A stretch of DNA of 64,000 nucleotides. Origin: Bradyrhizobium iriomotense (lineage in GTDB: Bacteria > Pseudomonadota > Alphaproteobacteria > Rhizobiales > Xanthobacteraceae). Within the stretch, counting starts at the first letter, position 1; each line of letters opens with the position of its first letter. The position numbers and the translations under genes are program-made. The DNA is taken from the NCBI RefSeq assembly GCF_018130765.1, contig NZ_JAFCJZ010000023.1, positions 62,001 to 126,000 on the forward strand. The letters run 5' to 3'. Of the stretch, positions 26,317-34,968 are shown in pieces. Under the pieces are notes generated by a model. That model did no database searches and was not told where the DNA came from. It was given only the letters and a program-made list of their open reading frames with translations.

Positions 26317-28047
26317 GTGAGCGCGGTGAGCGGTTGGACGCGTTGGGTGCCCGGGATCGATACGCTTCGCCACTACGAAGCTGATTGGCTTCGACATGAT
26401 GTATTCGCGGGTCTCGTGCTCGCGACCATGCTGGTCCCGGTCGGAATTGCTTATGCCGTGGCGTCGGGCCTGCCGGGCATCCACGGCCTCTACGCGACCA
26501 TCGTCCCTCTTCTGGCCTACGCAATGTTCGGTCCGAGCCGCATCATCGTGCTCGGACCAGACTCGGCGCTGGCGGCTGTCATCCTCGGCGTAATTGGCCC
26601 GTTGTCCGGCGGTGATCCGGTCCGTGCCGCAATGCTCGCCGCGATGATGGCGCTCGTTTCAGGAAGCGTGCTCATTGTGGCGGGCATCGCGCAGTTGGGG
26701 TTCGTGACCGAGCTTCTCTCCAAGCCGATACGGTACGGCTATATGAACGGGATCGCATTGACCGTTTTGATCAGCCAACTGCCAAAGCTGCTCGGCTTCT
26801 CGATCGAAAGCAAAGGACCGCTGAGAGACCTGTGGGCGATCGCCGGTGGGATCGCCGACGGCAAGCTAAATTGGGGCGCATTCGCAGTCGGACTTGGCAC
26901 GTTGATGGTCATCCTGCTGCTCAAGGACAGCAAACGGCTGCCGGGAATCCTGATTGCCGTCGTCGGAGCGACCCTTGTCGTCGCACTATTTGATCTCGGA
27001 ACCGGTTATGGCGTGAAGGTTCTGGGGCCGCTTCCTCAAGGTCTGCCGGCCTTCTCCATTCCCTGGATCGGCTATGGCGATCTGATTTCGGTCGTGGCCG
27101 GCGGCTGCGCCATCGCTCTGGTCTCGTTCGCCGATACCAGCGTGTTGTCGCGAACCTATGCTGCTCGATTGGGCGACAAGGTCGATCCGAACCAGGAGAT
27201 GGTGGGTCTCGGCGCTGCCAACCTGGCAACCGGATTTTTTCAGGGCTTCCCGATCAGCAGCAGCTCCTCGCGCACGCCCGTTGCCGAGGCCGCCGGCGCG
27301 CGCACCCAGCTCACATGCGTCGTCGGCGCGCTCGCTATCGCTTTCCTTCTGCTGGTTGCGCCGAATCTGTTGCAGCACCTGCCGAATGCCGCGTTGGCGG
27401 CGGTGGTGATCGCAGCTGCGATCGGCCTGATCGAGATCAACGATCTCAAACGAATCTACCGGATCCAGCGTTGGGAGTTCTGGTTGACGGTGCTGTGCTT
27501 CGTGGGCGTGGCCGTGCTCGGCGCTATCCCGGGAATCGGCCTTGCCATCGCGGTGGCCATTGCGGAGTTTCTGTGGGACGGCTGGCGTCCGCACTCCGCC
27601 GTTCTGGGGCGAGCACACGGCGTCAAGGGCTATCACGACATCACGAGATATCCCGATGCCCGCCTGATCCCCGGACTGGTGCTGTTCCGCTGGGATGCGC
27701 CGCTGTTCTTCGCCAATGCCGAGTTCTTCAAGGAGCGAATTCTGGCCGCGGTCGAGACATCGCCAACACCTGTGCGCTGGCTGGTCGTCGCCGCCGAACC
27801 GGTCACGAGCGTAGACGTCACCGCCTGCGATACCGTTGCCGAACTGGACGAAGCGCTGCACGCCAGGGGCATTGAGCTTTGCTTTGCCGAGCTCAAGGAT
27901 CCGGTGAAGGACAAGCTGAAGCGTTTTGGCTTGTACGCTCAGGTCGGCGAGGCTCACTTCTTTCCGACCATCGGCTCAGCCGTCTCGAGCTACCTGGAGA
28001 TCAACAACGTCGAATGGGAGGACTGGGAGGATCAGGTCGAAGGTTAG
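26317..28047 (+). CDS. SulP-family anion transporter with STAS domain
   Basis: 576 aa: SulP membrane domain of about 12-14 helices (residues 20-420) with the SulP pattern GLYATIVPLLAYAMFGPSR and SSSSRTPVAEAAGARTQL, then a C-terminal cytoplasmic STAS domain (about 440-555). The family carries sulfate, bicarbonate, dicarboxylates or chloride; the substrate is open here. The start is GTG. A consensus FixK box upstream suggests microoxic expression, which would be new for this kind of carrier. Confidence 0.9.
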   Translation: MSAVSGWTRWVPGIDTLRHYEADWLRHDVFAGLVLATMLVPVGIAYAVASGLPGIHGLYATIVPLLAYAMFGPSRIIVLGPDSALAAVILGVIGPLSGGDPVRAAMLAAMMALVSGSVLIVAGIAQLGFVTELLSKPIRYGYMNGIALTVLISQLPKLLGFSIESKGPLRDLWAIAGGIADGKLNWGAFAVGLGTLMVILLLKDSKRLPGILIAVVGATLVVALFDLGTGYGVKVLGPLPQGLPAFSIPWIGYGDLISVVAGGCAIALVSFADTSVLSRTYAARLGDKVDPNQEMVGLGAANLATGFFQGFPISSSSSRTPVAEAAGARTQLTCVVGALAIAFLLLVAPNLLQHLPNAALAAVVIAAAIGLIEINDLKRIYRIQRWEFWLTVLCFVGVAVLGAIPGIGLAIAVAIAEFLWDGWRPHSAVLGRAHGVKGYHDITRYPDARLIPGLVLFRWDAPLFFANAEFFKERILAAVETSPTPVRWLVVAAEPVTSVDVTACDTVAELDEALHARGIELCFAELKDPVKDKLKRFGLYAQVGEAHFFPTIGSAVSSYLEINNVEWEDWEDQVEG

Positions 28048-28061
28048 CCCGCAGGATGGGT

Positions 28062-28079
28062 CGCTTGTTTCTACAAGCG
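28062..28079. terminator. Hairpin between convergent SulP and winged-helix/TPR genes
   Basis: Perfect 7-bp stem CGCTTGT / ACAAGCG with a TTCT loop in the 57-base gap between two convergent genes. There is no T-tract, so its strength is doubtful. GCAGGATGGGT just before it resembles one end of repeat family A. Confidence 0.4.
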
Positions 28080-28104
28080 GAGTGAGCGAGCTCAATACCG
28101 GTGT

Positions 28105-29736
28105 TCATTCGGGCAGCCCGGCTCGGCGCAATCCGTCCTCATATCGGGAAACATTCACCGCCTTCCGATACGGCCCTAACGTGTCCTTCAAATTGGAAAG
28201 GACCAGCGCTGGATCTAGCTCTCGCACCCTCGCCAATAGATGCCGGGCCTGATCCATATGTCCAGCCATCGCGTTGCTTGCGATGGCGATGCGCAGCGCG
28301 GGCCGGAAGTCCGGATTGTCCTGCAACGCCATCGCAGCCCAGCCCGCCGCTTCTTCATAACGGCCGGCGAAGAAATTTGCGTGCGCGATCGCGCTTCGCA
28401 TTCCGCCGATCCGTGGATCCAGAGGATCCAGGCGCATGGCGCGCACGAAGCGTTCGATCGCAGCTTCGGGCTCTCCGAGCCAACATTTCACCCATCCGCC
28501 GAAGCGCCACGCTTCCGCCAGATTGGAGTTCAGCGTGAGAGCCCGCTCGGTTAAGTCGGCGGCTGTGTCGAGATCGTGAACGACAAACGCCAGCGCCCAC
28601 CCGCTCGCGGCAAGCGCAACCGCGTCGTCTCTGCCCAGTTCGATCGCTCGGCGAGCGAGCCGCACGACCTCGGCCCTCTCGCTTGGTGTGACCGCGATCC
28701 GACCATCGGCCTTGAGACGGGCAAAGCAGGATGCGGCACGCCCGTAGGCACATGCGAATTCCGGGTCGAGCTCGATTGCCCGATAGAAAAGGCCTAACGC
28801 CTCTTCGTTCGCCGGCAGACTGGCAAATTGGTACAGCTTGGCGGTGCCGCGCAGATAGGCGGTGTAGGCATCCAGTCGCTCCGTCGGTCTACGCCTGGCA
28901 TACTCGATCTCCGCCTTTTCCACCGCCGGCGCGATCGCGGCGACAACGCTCTCGGTCACTCGATCCTGAAGATCGAATATGTCGTCGAGCGTGCCATCGA
29001 AGCGATCCGCCCAAAGATGCGCCCGGGTTGCACTGTCGAGAAGCTGTGCCGTGATCCGTATCCGGTCTGCTGCTCTGCGCACGCTTCCTTCCAGGACATA
29101 ACGCACCCCGAGATCGTGCCCGACCTGCTTCACGTCGACCGCGCGTCCTCCAAAAGTGAAGCTGGAGTTCCGGGCAATGACGACCAGCGCCTTGAAGCGC
29201 GATAGCGCGGTGATGATGTCATCGACCATTCCGTCAGCAAGATATTCCTGCTCGGGATCAGGGCTCATATTGACGAAGGGGAGAACGGCGATTGAAGGCT
29301 TGTCCGGCAGCCAGAGAGCCGGCTGAGGCGGCTCGATCCGGCGACCGACGATGATGGGATCTGCATCTCCTCGGACGCGTCCGACGAAGCGATAGCCCTT
29401 GCGTGGCAACGTCTTGATGAAGCGCTGTTCCTCGCCGGAATCGCCGATCGCGTTTCGAGCCGCGTTCAGCCGGGTCGTCAGCGCGGCGTCGGATACGACA
29501 CGGCCGCTCCAGACTGCCTTGATGATCTCTTCCTTGCTGAGGACGCGTTCCCTGTTCCTGATCAGGTAGCCGAGCAGATCGAATACCCGCGGCGGTACGG
29601 CAACCATGTCCGCCCCGCGGCGCAGTTCACGCCGTTCAGCGTCAAACACGAACTCATCGAAGAAATAGCGCAAGCTGCCACGACCTGGGTTACGTGCGAC
29701 GGTGCCGGCACCGAAAGATAATCCATCAGTAAGCAA
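28105..29736 (-). CDS. Winged-helix (OmpR/CadC-type) regulator with TolB-like and TPR domains
   Basis: 543 aa. An N-terminal winged helix (about residues 22-120; LSKEEIIKAVW, KTLPRKGYRFVG) is followed by a TolB-like domain (SIAVLPFVNMSPDPEQEYLA, about 150-270) and a C-terminal TPR array (about 290-540). No membrane helix is evident, unlike CadC. It probably binds DNA and uses the TolB/TPR body to sense or dock a partner. The same body is joined to an adenylate-cyclase head in the gene at 38290-40206. Divergent from the receptor gene at 29823. The upstream end of the coding frame is uncertain by a few codons. Confidence 0.8.
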   Translation of the reverse strand: MLTDGLSFGAGTVARNPGRGSLRYFFDEFVFDAERRELRRGADMVAVPPRVFDLLGYLIRNRERVLSKEEIIKAVWSGRVVSDAALTTRLNAARNAIGDSGEEQRFIKTLPRKGYRFVGRVRGDADPIIVGRRIEPPQPALWLPDKPSIAVLPFVNMSPDPEQEYLADGMVDDIITALSRFKALVVIARNSSFTFGGRAVDVKQVGHDLGVRYVLEGSVRRAADRIRITAQLLDSATRAHLWADRFDGTLDDIFDLQDRVTESVVAAIAPAVEKAEIEYARRRPTERLDAYTAYLRGTAKLYQFASLPANEEALGLFYRAIELDPEFACAYGRAASCFARLKADGRIAVTPSERAEVVRLARRAIELGRDDAVALAASGWALAFVVHDLDTAADLTERALTLNSNLAEAWRFGGWVKCWLGEPEAAIERFVRAMRLDPLDPRIGGMRSAIAHANFFAGRYEEAAGWAAMALQDNPDFRPALRIAIASNAMAGHMDQARHLLARVRELDPALVLSNLKDTLGPYRKAVNVSRYEDGLRRAGLPE

Positions 29737-29822
29737 ATAGTAAGCCAGAGGTTAAGCGCCTCCGGACATGGCCCGGTATGGTCTTCGTGAAAGTTGAACA
29801 CAGGTCGCTACGGGAGGATCCC

Positions 29823-30800
29823 ATGAGCGTCTCCGGTCGCTCCTCCGTTGTCATCGGCATCCTTCTCGGCGTCGTCTTGTCCTGGAGTTCTGCCGTCCTC
29901 GCCGGCGACTGGCCGCATCGGACGGTCCGGTTGATTCTGCCCGTGCCGGCCGGGAGTGCATCAGATTTCAGCGCCCGGCTCCTTGCGGAGCGACTTTCCC
30001 AACGCTGGGGACAGGCCGTCATCGTGGACAATCGCCCGGGAGCCGATGGGGTGATCGGAGTTTCAGCCTTTCTCGGCGCCGAAGATGATCACACCCTGCT
30101 TTATGCAATCTCGGCCATATTTACCGTGCACCCGATCACGCGCGAGAAATTGCCCTATGATCCAGTTCGTGAGTTGGTCCCGATATGTCCGACCTCGGAC
30201 GTTGTCCTTGCGATAGCAGCCAGCGAAAAAAGCTCGATCCGCTCGCTCGACGATCTGGTTCAAACCGCTCGCGCGCGACCGGGCAAGCTGAACTGGGGCG
30301 GCTCGCCTGGCCTGCCGCCCTTCGTTGTCGGAGGGTTCTTCAAGACCTCGAAGCTCGATCTCGCAGTCGTCCCCTATCGCGAGATTGCGCCTGCTCTCCA
30401 GGATCTTGGCGAGGGCCGCATAGATTTGTTCGTTCACGCGCTGGGTGTGCTCATGCCGCAGGTGCAGTCGGGCAAGGCGCGGCTGCTTGCAGTGGCGAGC
30501 GACGTTCGCATGCCGCTCGTCCCTGACGTGCCGACAGTCGCCGAAGCTGGATATCCCCAACTTCGAATGGAAGGTGTGGTGGGCTTTTACGGCAAACGCG
30601 GAATGCCGGATGCGCTGCGCGACCGGATTGCATCCGATGTCCGCGACGTTGCAAGCGATCCCGACATTCGCGATAGACTGGCCGCCGTCGGACAGGTCGC
30701 CCGTTCCGGCAGCCCGTCCGAGTTCGCCGCTTTGCTGGAGCAGTACCATCGGCGCCTTGCTGATCTCGCGAAGACAATCGATTTCAAGGCGACACAGTGA
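29823..30800 (+). CDS. Tripartite tricarboxylate (Bug/TctC) family substrate-binding protein
   Basis: 325-aa periplasmic binding protein with a signal peptide (residues 1-27) and the Bug fold: WPHRTVRLILPVPAGSASD and RWGQAVIVDNRPGADG are typical of the first lobe. Binds small carboxylates or related compounds. The ATG at 29823 follows GGGAGGATCCC. No TctA/TctB permease genes are present nearby, so it is an orphan receptor, as is common in betaproteobacteria and rhizobia. The next gene follows directly. Confidence 0.88.
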   Translation: MSVSGRSSVVIGILLGVVLSWSSAVLAGDWPHRTVRLILPVPAGSASDFSARLLAERLSQRWGQAVIVDNRPGADGVIGVSAFLGAEDDHTLLYAISAIFTVHPITREKLPYDPVRELVPICPTSDVVLAIAASEKSSIRSLDDLVQTARARPGKLNWGGSPGLPPFVVGGFFKTSKLDLAVVPYREIAPALQDLGEGRIDLFVHALGVLMPQVQSGKARLLAVASDVRMPLVPDVPTVAEAGYPQLRMEGVVGFYGKRGMPDALRDRIASDVRDVASDPDIRDRLAAVGQVARSGSPSEFAALLEQYHRRLADLAKTIDFKATQ

Positions 30801-30814
30801 CCGGGAGCCGTCAG

Positions 30815-31819
30815 ATGACATCCGACCCTCGGCTCGATCTTCTGGGCCTGATCAATGGTTTTCAGATCACGCAGGCAATTCGTGTCGCAGCAACCTTGAG
30901 AGTAGCCGACCATCTGAATGACGGCGCTCGTTCCGCCCGCGAACTCGCGGCACTGACGAGGAGCCATCCTGATTCGCTCTACCGGCTGTTGCGGGCGCTC
31001 GCTGCAGTCGGCGTTTTCCGGGAAGGGGAAGACCGAACGTTCATACTCACTCCCATGGGGGAATGTTTGCGTACGGATTCCGGGACGCCGCTCGGGGCGT
31101 GGGCGGAAGTCGTCGGAAGCCCCTATTTTTGGCAGGCTTGGGGCCACCTGCTGCACAGCGTGCGAACCGGCGAGAACGCGTTTCAAGACCTGAATGGCAC
31201 GGACGTCTGGCGCTTCCGCGCCGAGCACCCTGAACACGGCGCCTTGTTCAATCGGGCGATGACGCAATTTTCAAGCGCCAGCGCAGAAGCAGTGATCCGC
31301 GCCTACGATTTCTCTCCGTTTCGCCACGTCGTGGACGTGGGCGGCGGACACGGCTTGATGTTGGCCGCGATCCTGCACGCCCACCCCCTCGTTCGCGGCA
31401 CGCTATTCGACCAGCCCGAGGTCGTGGGCCAGGCAAGGACCGTATTGGCGGAACACAGCGTCGCCGACCGGTGCAACATCGTGGGTGGAAGTTTCTTCGA
31501 AGCGATCCCTGAAGGCGCCGATGCTTATCTGATGCGAGCGGTCATTCACGATTGGAAAGACGATGAAGCCATCGCCATCCTGAAAGTGTGCCGGCGCGCG
31601 GCCGGCGAATCTGCAAGATTGCTTCTCATCGAACGGCTCATCGGCCCTCCGAATGAAATGCCGGGCGCCAAGTTCAGCGACCTGAATATGCTTGTCTCGC
31701 CGGGAGGACGAGAGCGAACGCGCGAGGAATTTTCAGATCTTCTTGGCAAGTCTGGCTTCGAGTTGACGCGCATCTTTCCGGCGAGCACCCACAATGTGAT
31801 TGAAGCTCGACCGCGCTAG
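30815..31819 (+). CDS. SAM-dependent O-methyltransferase (family 2)
   Basis: 334 aa with an N-terminal winged-helix dimerisation domain (about residues 10-90; HPDSLYRLLRALAAVGVF) and a Rossmann SAM domain (DVGGGHGLMLAAIL, about 170-180). The catalytic-base region RAVIHDWKDDEA resembles plant caffeate and bacterial hydroxyneurosporene or tetracenomycin O-methyltransferases. The ATG at 30815 follows CCGGGAG; an alternative GTG at 30797 overlaps the preceding stop. Co-transcribed with the binding protein. Substrate unknown, probably a hydroxylated aromatic or polyketide-like molecule. Confidence 0.88.
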   Translation: MTSDPRLDLLGLINGFQITQAIRVAATLRVADHLNDGARSARELAALTRSHPDSLYRLLRALAAVGVFREGEDRTFILTPMGECLRTDSGTPLGAWAEVVGSPYFWQAWGHLLHSVRTGENAFQDLNGTDVWRFRAEHPEHGALFNRAMTQFSSASAEAVIRAYDFSPFRHVVDVGGGHGLMLAAILHAHPLVRGTLFDQPEVVGQARTVLAEHSVADRCNIVGGSFFEAIPEGADAYLMRAVIHDWKDDEAIAILKVCRRAAGESARLLLIERLIGPPNEMPGAKFSDLNMLVSPGGRERTREEFSDLLGKSGFELTRIFPASTHNVIEARPR

Positions 31820-32061
31820 ACCTCGCGGATCGGCAGGGACTTCGCTGCATCCCGCACATAGGACGCGATATCGCCTCCGGAAGCCATCCTCGCCGCATCA
31901 ATTGCACACTTTGCGCATTCGTCCATCGACCCCGGATGCGTTGCCGATGCCGGCGGAGGTGGGCCCACCACTTCGGCGTCGGACCAACGGACGCCATCGG
32001 CCGCGCAGCACGAGACCGCCCGAAGGCGGTCTCGCACGCGGGAGAGAAGGCGCTCCGTCAA
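31816..32061 (-). CDS. Small hypothetical protein
   Basis: Possible 81-aa protein beginning at a TTG that overlaps the stop of the upstream gene (TTGA) and ending with a 4-base overlap of the methyltransferase stop. The second half, containing MDECAKCAIDAARMASGGD, looks like a genuine helical segment with a CxxC pair; the first half is basic and low in complexity. Tight fit between its neighbours is the main support. I do not recognise a family. Confidence 0.35.
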   Translation of the reverse strand: MTERLLSRVRDRLRAVSCCAADGVRWSDAEVVGPPPPASATHPGSMDECAKCAIDAARMASGGDIASYVRDAAKSLPIREV

Positions 32062-32369
32062 AGATCAACCTGGATGGCGACGTTGGAGCGCACCCAATCC
32101 GATTGCCCAGCCTTCAGCCGCTTGGCTTGAAATTCAACGAAAGCCGGATCGGCGCCTAGCGACGCCAAGGTACGACCATAGGCTTCCACGCTATCGAAAC
32201 GAGCGACGAAGGCATAGTTCCCGACCTCGCCGCCGATCACCGACCAATAGCTGACATCGGCCCCGTGTTTCTTCCAGAGTGTCGCACCGTCTTTTGCCAG
32301 CTGTAGGACGGTCGCAAGATCGCTACCGGGTCTTGGATGCGAAACGAACTGCATAATGACTGCAGGCAT
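32058..32369 (-). CDS. Small protein with probable dimeric alpha/beta-barrel fold
   Basis: 103 aa, starting MPAVIMQFVSHPRPGSDL with GGAGAGGAAA immediately before the ATG. The pattern of FVSHP, DVSYWSVIGGEVGNYAFVARFDS and a central helix fits dimeric ferredoxin-like barrels of the NIPSNAP or monooxygenase type. No catalytic residues can be named. Divergent from the MDR gene. Confidence 0.7.
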   Translation of the reverse strand: MPAVIMQFVSHPRPGSDLATVLQLAKDGATLWKKHGADVSYWSVIGGEVGNYAFVARFDSVEAYGRTLASLGADPAFVEFQAKRLKAGQSDWVRSNVAIQVDL

Positions 32370-32461
32370 TTTCCTCTCCAATAAAAAATAAGAATGATGG
32401 CGCCAGATGACCCGGCTGGTCATTTGGCCCGAAGAGAATTCCAAGCAGTGCACGCTCAAGC

Positions 32462-32475
32462 TTGATCTGGATCAA
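32462..32475 (+). promoter_or_regulatory. FixK box before the MDR oxidoreductase gene
   Basis: TTGATCTGGATCAA, an exact TTGA-N6-TCAA box, centred about 78 bases before the MDR start and about 99 bases from the divergent small gene. Its placement suits the MDR gene better. Confidence 0.7.
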
Positions 32476-32545
32476 TTCAATTTTCCGAGCCGGACGGCAG
32501 TCTGTCGCCCTTGCGCTGAGTTGCGGCATTGCATGGAGTTCGCCC

Positions 32546-33589
32546 ATGATGGAGCAGCGCAACCGGGTTGTTCAGGTCAGCCGCTTCGGCGATCCCGAGG
32601 CACTGGAGATTGTCGACGCCCGCCTGCCGACCGCTGGCCGGGGCCAGGTGCGCGTTCGCGTCCTCGCGTCGAGCCTCAACTACACCGAGGTGCTGATCAG
32701 GCGCCATCTCTACCCGCAAACGATGCGCCTCCGGCCGCCGTTCGTGATGGGCTACGACGTGGTGGGGGCAATCGATCAGCTCGGCGAAGGCGTGCACGAC
32801 TTTCAGATTGACGAGCGCGTGGCCGACATGACGGTGGTCGGGTCGAACGCCGAATATCGTACGCTTCGGGCGAAGGATCTCGCCCGCGTGCCGGTGGGCG
32901 TGGACGCCGCTGAAGCGGCCGCGCTGATCTTGAGCTGGACGACCGCGTACCAGCTTCTGCACCGCGCGGCCAAGGTCCAGCGAGGTCAGCGTGTGCTCGT
33001 GCACGGAGCCGCCGGCGCGGTCGGCCAGGCGCTGCTTGTGCTCGGAAGACTGGCCGGCCTCGAGCTGTGGGGCACTGTACGCGGCGAGCACATGGCGCTC
33101 GTCCGAGAGCTGGGGGCAACGCCGATCGACTACCAGCACGAGGACTTCACGCAGGTTCTGCCGGGCGGATTCGACGTCATCGTCGACGGCGTCGGCGAAG
33201 ACGGCTATCGCCGCTCATACGCGGCGCTCAAGCCAGGTGGCCTGCTCTGTGCCATCGGCTTCTCCGCGAGCGTGCAGGCGCAGCGTCGAATGCTCCCCAT
33301 CGTGATGGAGATCGCGCGCCTGTATTTGTGGAGATTGTTGCCCGGCGGCAAGCGAGCCCGGTTTTACTCGGTCAATGCCATGCGGGCGCGTCATCCCGCC
33401 TGGTTCAAGGAAGACCTGGAGCATCTGTTCGGGCTTCTGGCAACCGGCGCCATCCGGCCGCGCATCGCCGGGCGGATCTCCTTCGAGGAGGTCGCCGATG
33501 CTCACCGCCGCCTCGAAGCTGGCGGCCTCGAGGGCAAGCTCGTGCTGTGCCCTGATCTCTCCTCGCGACACAGCCAGCGCGCCGCCTGA
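32546..33589 (+). CDS. Zinc-free MDR (quinone oxidoreductase-like) dehydrogenase
   Basis: 347-aa medium-chain dehydrogenase/reductase. The N-terminal GroES-like domain includes VMGYDVVGAIDQLGEGV; the Rossmann domain has VHGAAGAVGQALLVLGRLAG. The four-cysteine structural zinc loop is absent, as in NADPH:quinone oxidoreductases. It likely reduces quinones or enones with NADPH. The start is the first of two adjacent ATGs, about 10 bases after GGAG. The upstream FixK box suggests induction at low oxygen. Confidence 0.85.
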   Translation: MMEQRNRVVQVSRFGDPEALEIVDARLPTAGRGQVRVRVLASSLNYTEVLIRRHLYPQTMRLRPPFVMGYDVVGAIDQLGEGVHDFQIDERVADMTVVGSNAEYRTLRAKDLARVPVGVDAAEAAALILSWTTAYQLLHRAAKVQRGQRVLVHGAAGAVGQALLVLGRLAGLELWGTVRGEHMALVRELGATPIDYQHEDFTQVLPGGFDVIVDGVGEDGYRRSYAALKPGGLLCAIGFSASVQAQRRMLPIVMEIARLYLWRLLPGGKRARFYSVNAMRARHPAWFKEDLEHLFGLLATGAIRPRIAGRISFEEVADAHRRLEAGGLEGKLVLCPDLSSRHSQRAA

Positions 33590-33637
33590 CGCGGCCCGGA
33601 CCGGTGCCGCACCGTAACGCGCGATCGGGTGTCGCGC

Positions 33638-34522
33638 TTACACGCAGGCCTGCGCACCTCCCTTCAGCTTCACCGGGATCGTCAGGTAGCGTACCCCGTT
33701 GGCTTCGGCGGGCGGGAATTTGCCGGCGCGGATGTTGACCTGGATGGAGGGCAGCAGCAGCCTCGGCGCCGACAGCTTGGTGTCGCGTGCCTGGCGCAAG
33801 GTCACAAATTCGTCTTCCGAAACGCCGTCCTTGACGTGGACGTTGTTCTCGCGCTGCTCGCGGACCGTGGTCTCCCAAGCGAAACTGTCACGGCCTGGTG
33901 CCTTGTAGTCGTGACACATGAACAGCCGCGTCTGCTGCGGCAGAGCCAGCAGCCGCCTGATCGAGCGATAGAGTTTATGAGCGTCGCCGCCGGGGAAGTC
34001 GGCGCGCGCCGTGCCGTAGTCCGGCATGAACAGAGTGTCCCCAACGAATACGGCATCTTCGATCCTATAGGAGACGTCCGCCGGCGTATGCCCCGGGGTG
34101 TAGAGAACTTCGACATTGAGTTCCCCGAGATTGAAGCGCTCGCCGTCCCGGAACAGGTGATCGAAGTCGCTGCCGTCGGTCTTCAGATCGGTCGCGTTGA
34201 AGATCGGGCGGAAGATGCGCTGCACGTCCTTGATGTGCTCGCCGATGCCGATCTTTGCGCCGGTCTTCGCCTTGATGAAGGGTGCGCCGGAGAGATGGTC
34301 GGCATGCGCATGGGTCTCCAGCACCCATTCGACAGTGTTGCCTGCCTCCTCGGCGGCTGCGAGCATCGCCTCGACGGAACGCGTGTCCACTTCGCCCGAA
34401 TTGTGGTCGTAGTCGAATACCGGGTCGATGATCGCGGCCTTTTTCGTCGCCGGATCGGCAACCAGGTAGCTCACCGTATTGGTTGGTTCGTCGAAGAACG
34501 CTCGAATGATCGGTTGTGACAT
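33638..34522 (-). CDS. blh: Persulfide-dioxygenase-like metallo-beta-lactamase protein (Blh type)
   Basis: 294-aa metallo-beta-lactamase fold protein with His71, His73, Asp75 and His76 (HAHADHLSG), then TPGHTPADV, GDTLFMPDYGTARADFPGG and MCHDYKAPG. These are features of ETHE1/Blh persulfide dioxygenases, which oxidise glutathione persulfide to sulfite. It is divergent from a BigR-like ArsR regulator across a 94-base AT-rich operator region, the arrangement known for bigR/blh in Agrobacterium and Xylella. The glyoxalase II alternative is less likely given the neighbours. Confidence 0.87.
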   Translation of the reverse strand: MSQPIIRAFFDEPTNTVSYLVADPATKKAAIIDPVFDYDHNSGEVDTRSVEAMLAAAEEAGNTVEWVLETHAHADHLSGAPFIKAKTGAKIGIGEHIKDVQRIFRPIFNATDLKTDGSDFDHLFRDGERFNLGELNVEVLYTPGHTPADVSYRIEDAVFVGDTLFMPDYGTARADFPGGDAHKLYRSIRRLLALPQQTRLFMCHDYKAPGRDSFAWETTVREQRENNVHVKDGVSEDEFVTLRQARDTKLSAPRLLLPSIQVNIRAGKFPPAEANGVRYLTIPVKLKGGAQACV

Positions 34523-34565
34523 TTCGGGGCCTCCTGATGTCGTCGGTTGGTTTGGTCTTGACGGA

Positions 34566-34600
34566 TATATTAGCTATTACTAAATAAGCAATACCTAAAG
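34566..34600. promoter_or_regulatory. Candidate BigR-type operator
   Basis: AT-rich island with the inverted repeat TTAG-N6-CTAA (34570-34583) inside ATATTAGCTATTACTAAATA, between the divergent blh-like and regulator genes. AT-rich palindromes of this kind are the known targets of BigR. Confidence 0.55.
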
Positions 34601-34616
34601 TAATGGAGCAGGGCCG

Positions 34617-34949
34617 ATGGCCTCGTTGTCGTTCGATCCGGAAACTTTCGAGAAGCAGGCCGTCGAGGTTGCCTCCATCCTGCGGGCGCTCGCCAATGAG
34701 CGCCGGTTGATGATCCTGTGCAGGCTCGTTGAATGCGGCGAGGACAACGTGAGCTCCCTCGCCGAAGTCGCGGGGCTATCGCAATCGGCCCTGTCGCAAC
34801 ATCTCGCCAAAATGCGCGAGGAGGGTCTCGTCACTTTTCGCAGGGAAAGCCAGACGCTTTGGTACCGTATCGCCGATCCGCGCATCGAGCAGCTCTTCGC
34901 CGCGCTGCACAAGCTGTTTTGCGCACCTGCCAAAACCAAGCGCAGATAA
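34617..34949 (+). CDS. bigR: ArsR-family regulator of BigR/SqrR type
   Basis: 110-aa winged-helix repressor: VASILRALANERRLMILCRL, then recognition helix SQSALSQHLAKMREEGLV and wing VTFRRESQTLWYRI. Cys35 and Cys102 are spaced by 67 residues, close to the persulfide-sensing pair of BigR and SqrR; Cys40 is an extra cysteine. It probably represses the persulfide genes on both sides and releases them when a persulfide bond forms. Confidence 0.87.
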   Translation: MASLSFDPETFEKQAVEVASILRALANERRLMILCRLVECGEDNVSSLAEVAGLSQSALSQHLAKMREEGLVTFRRESQTLWYRIADPRIEQLFAALHKLFCAPAKTKRR

Positions 34950-34968
34950 TCCGGAGAAGGAATTGAGA

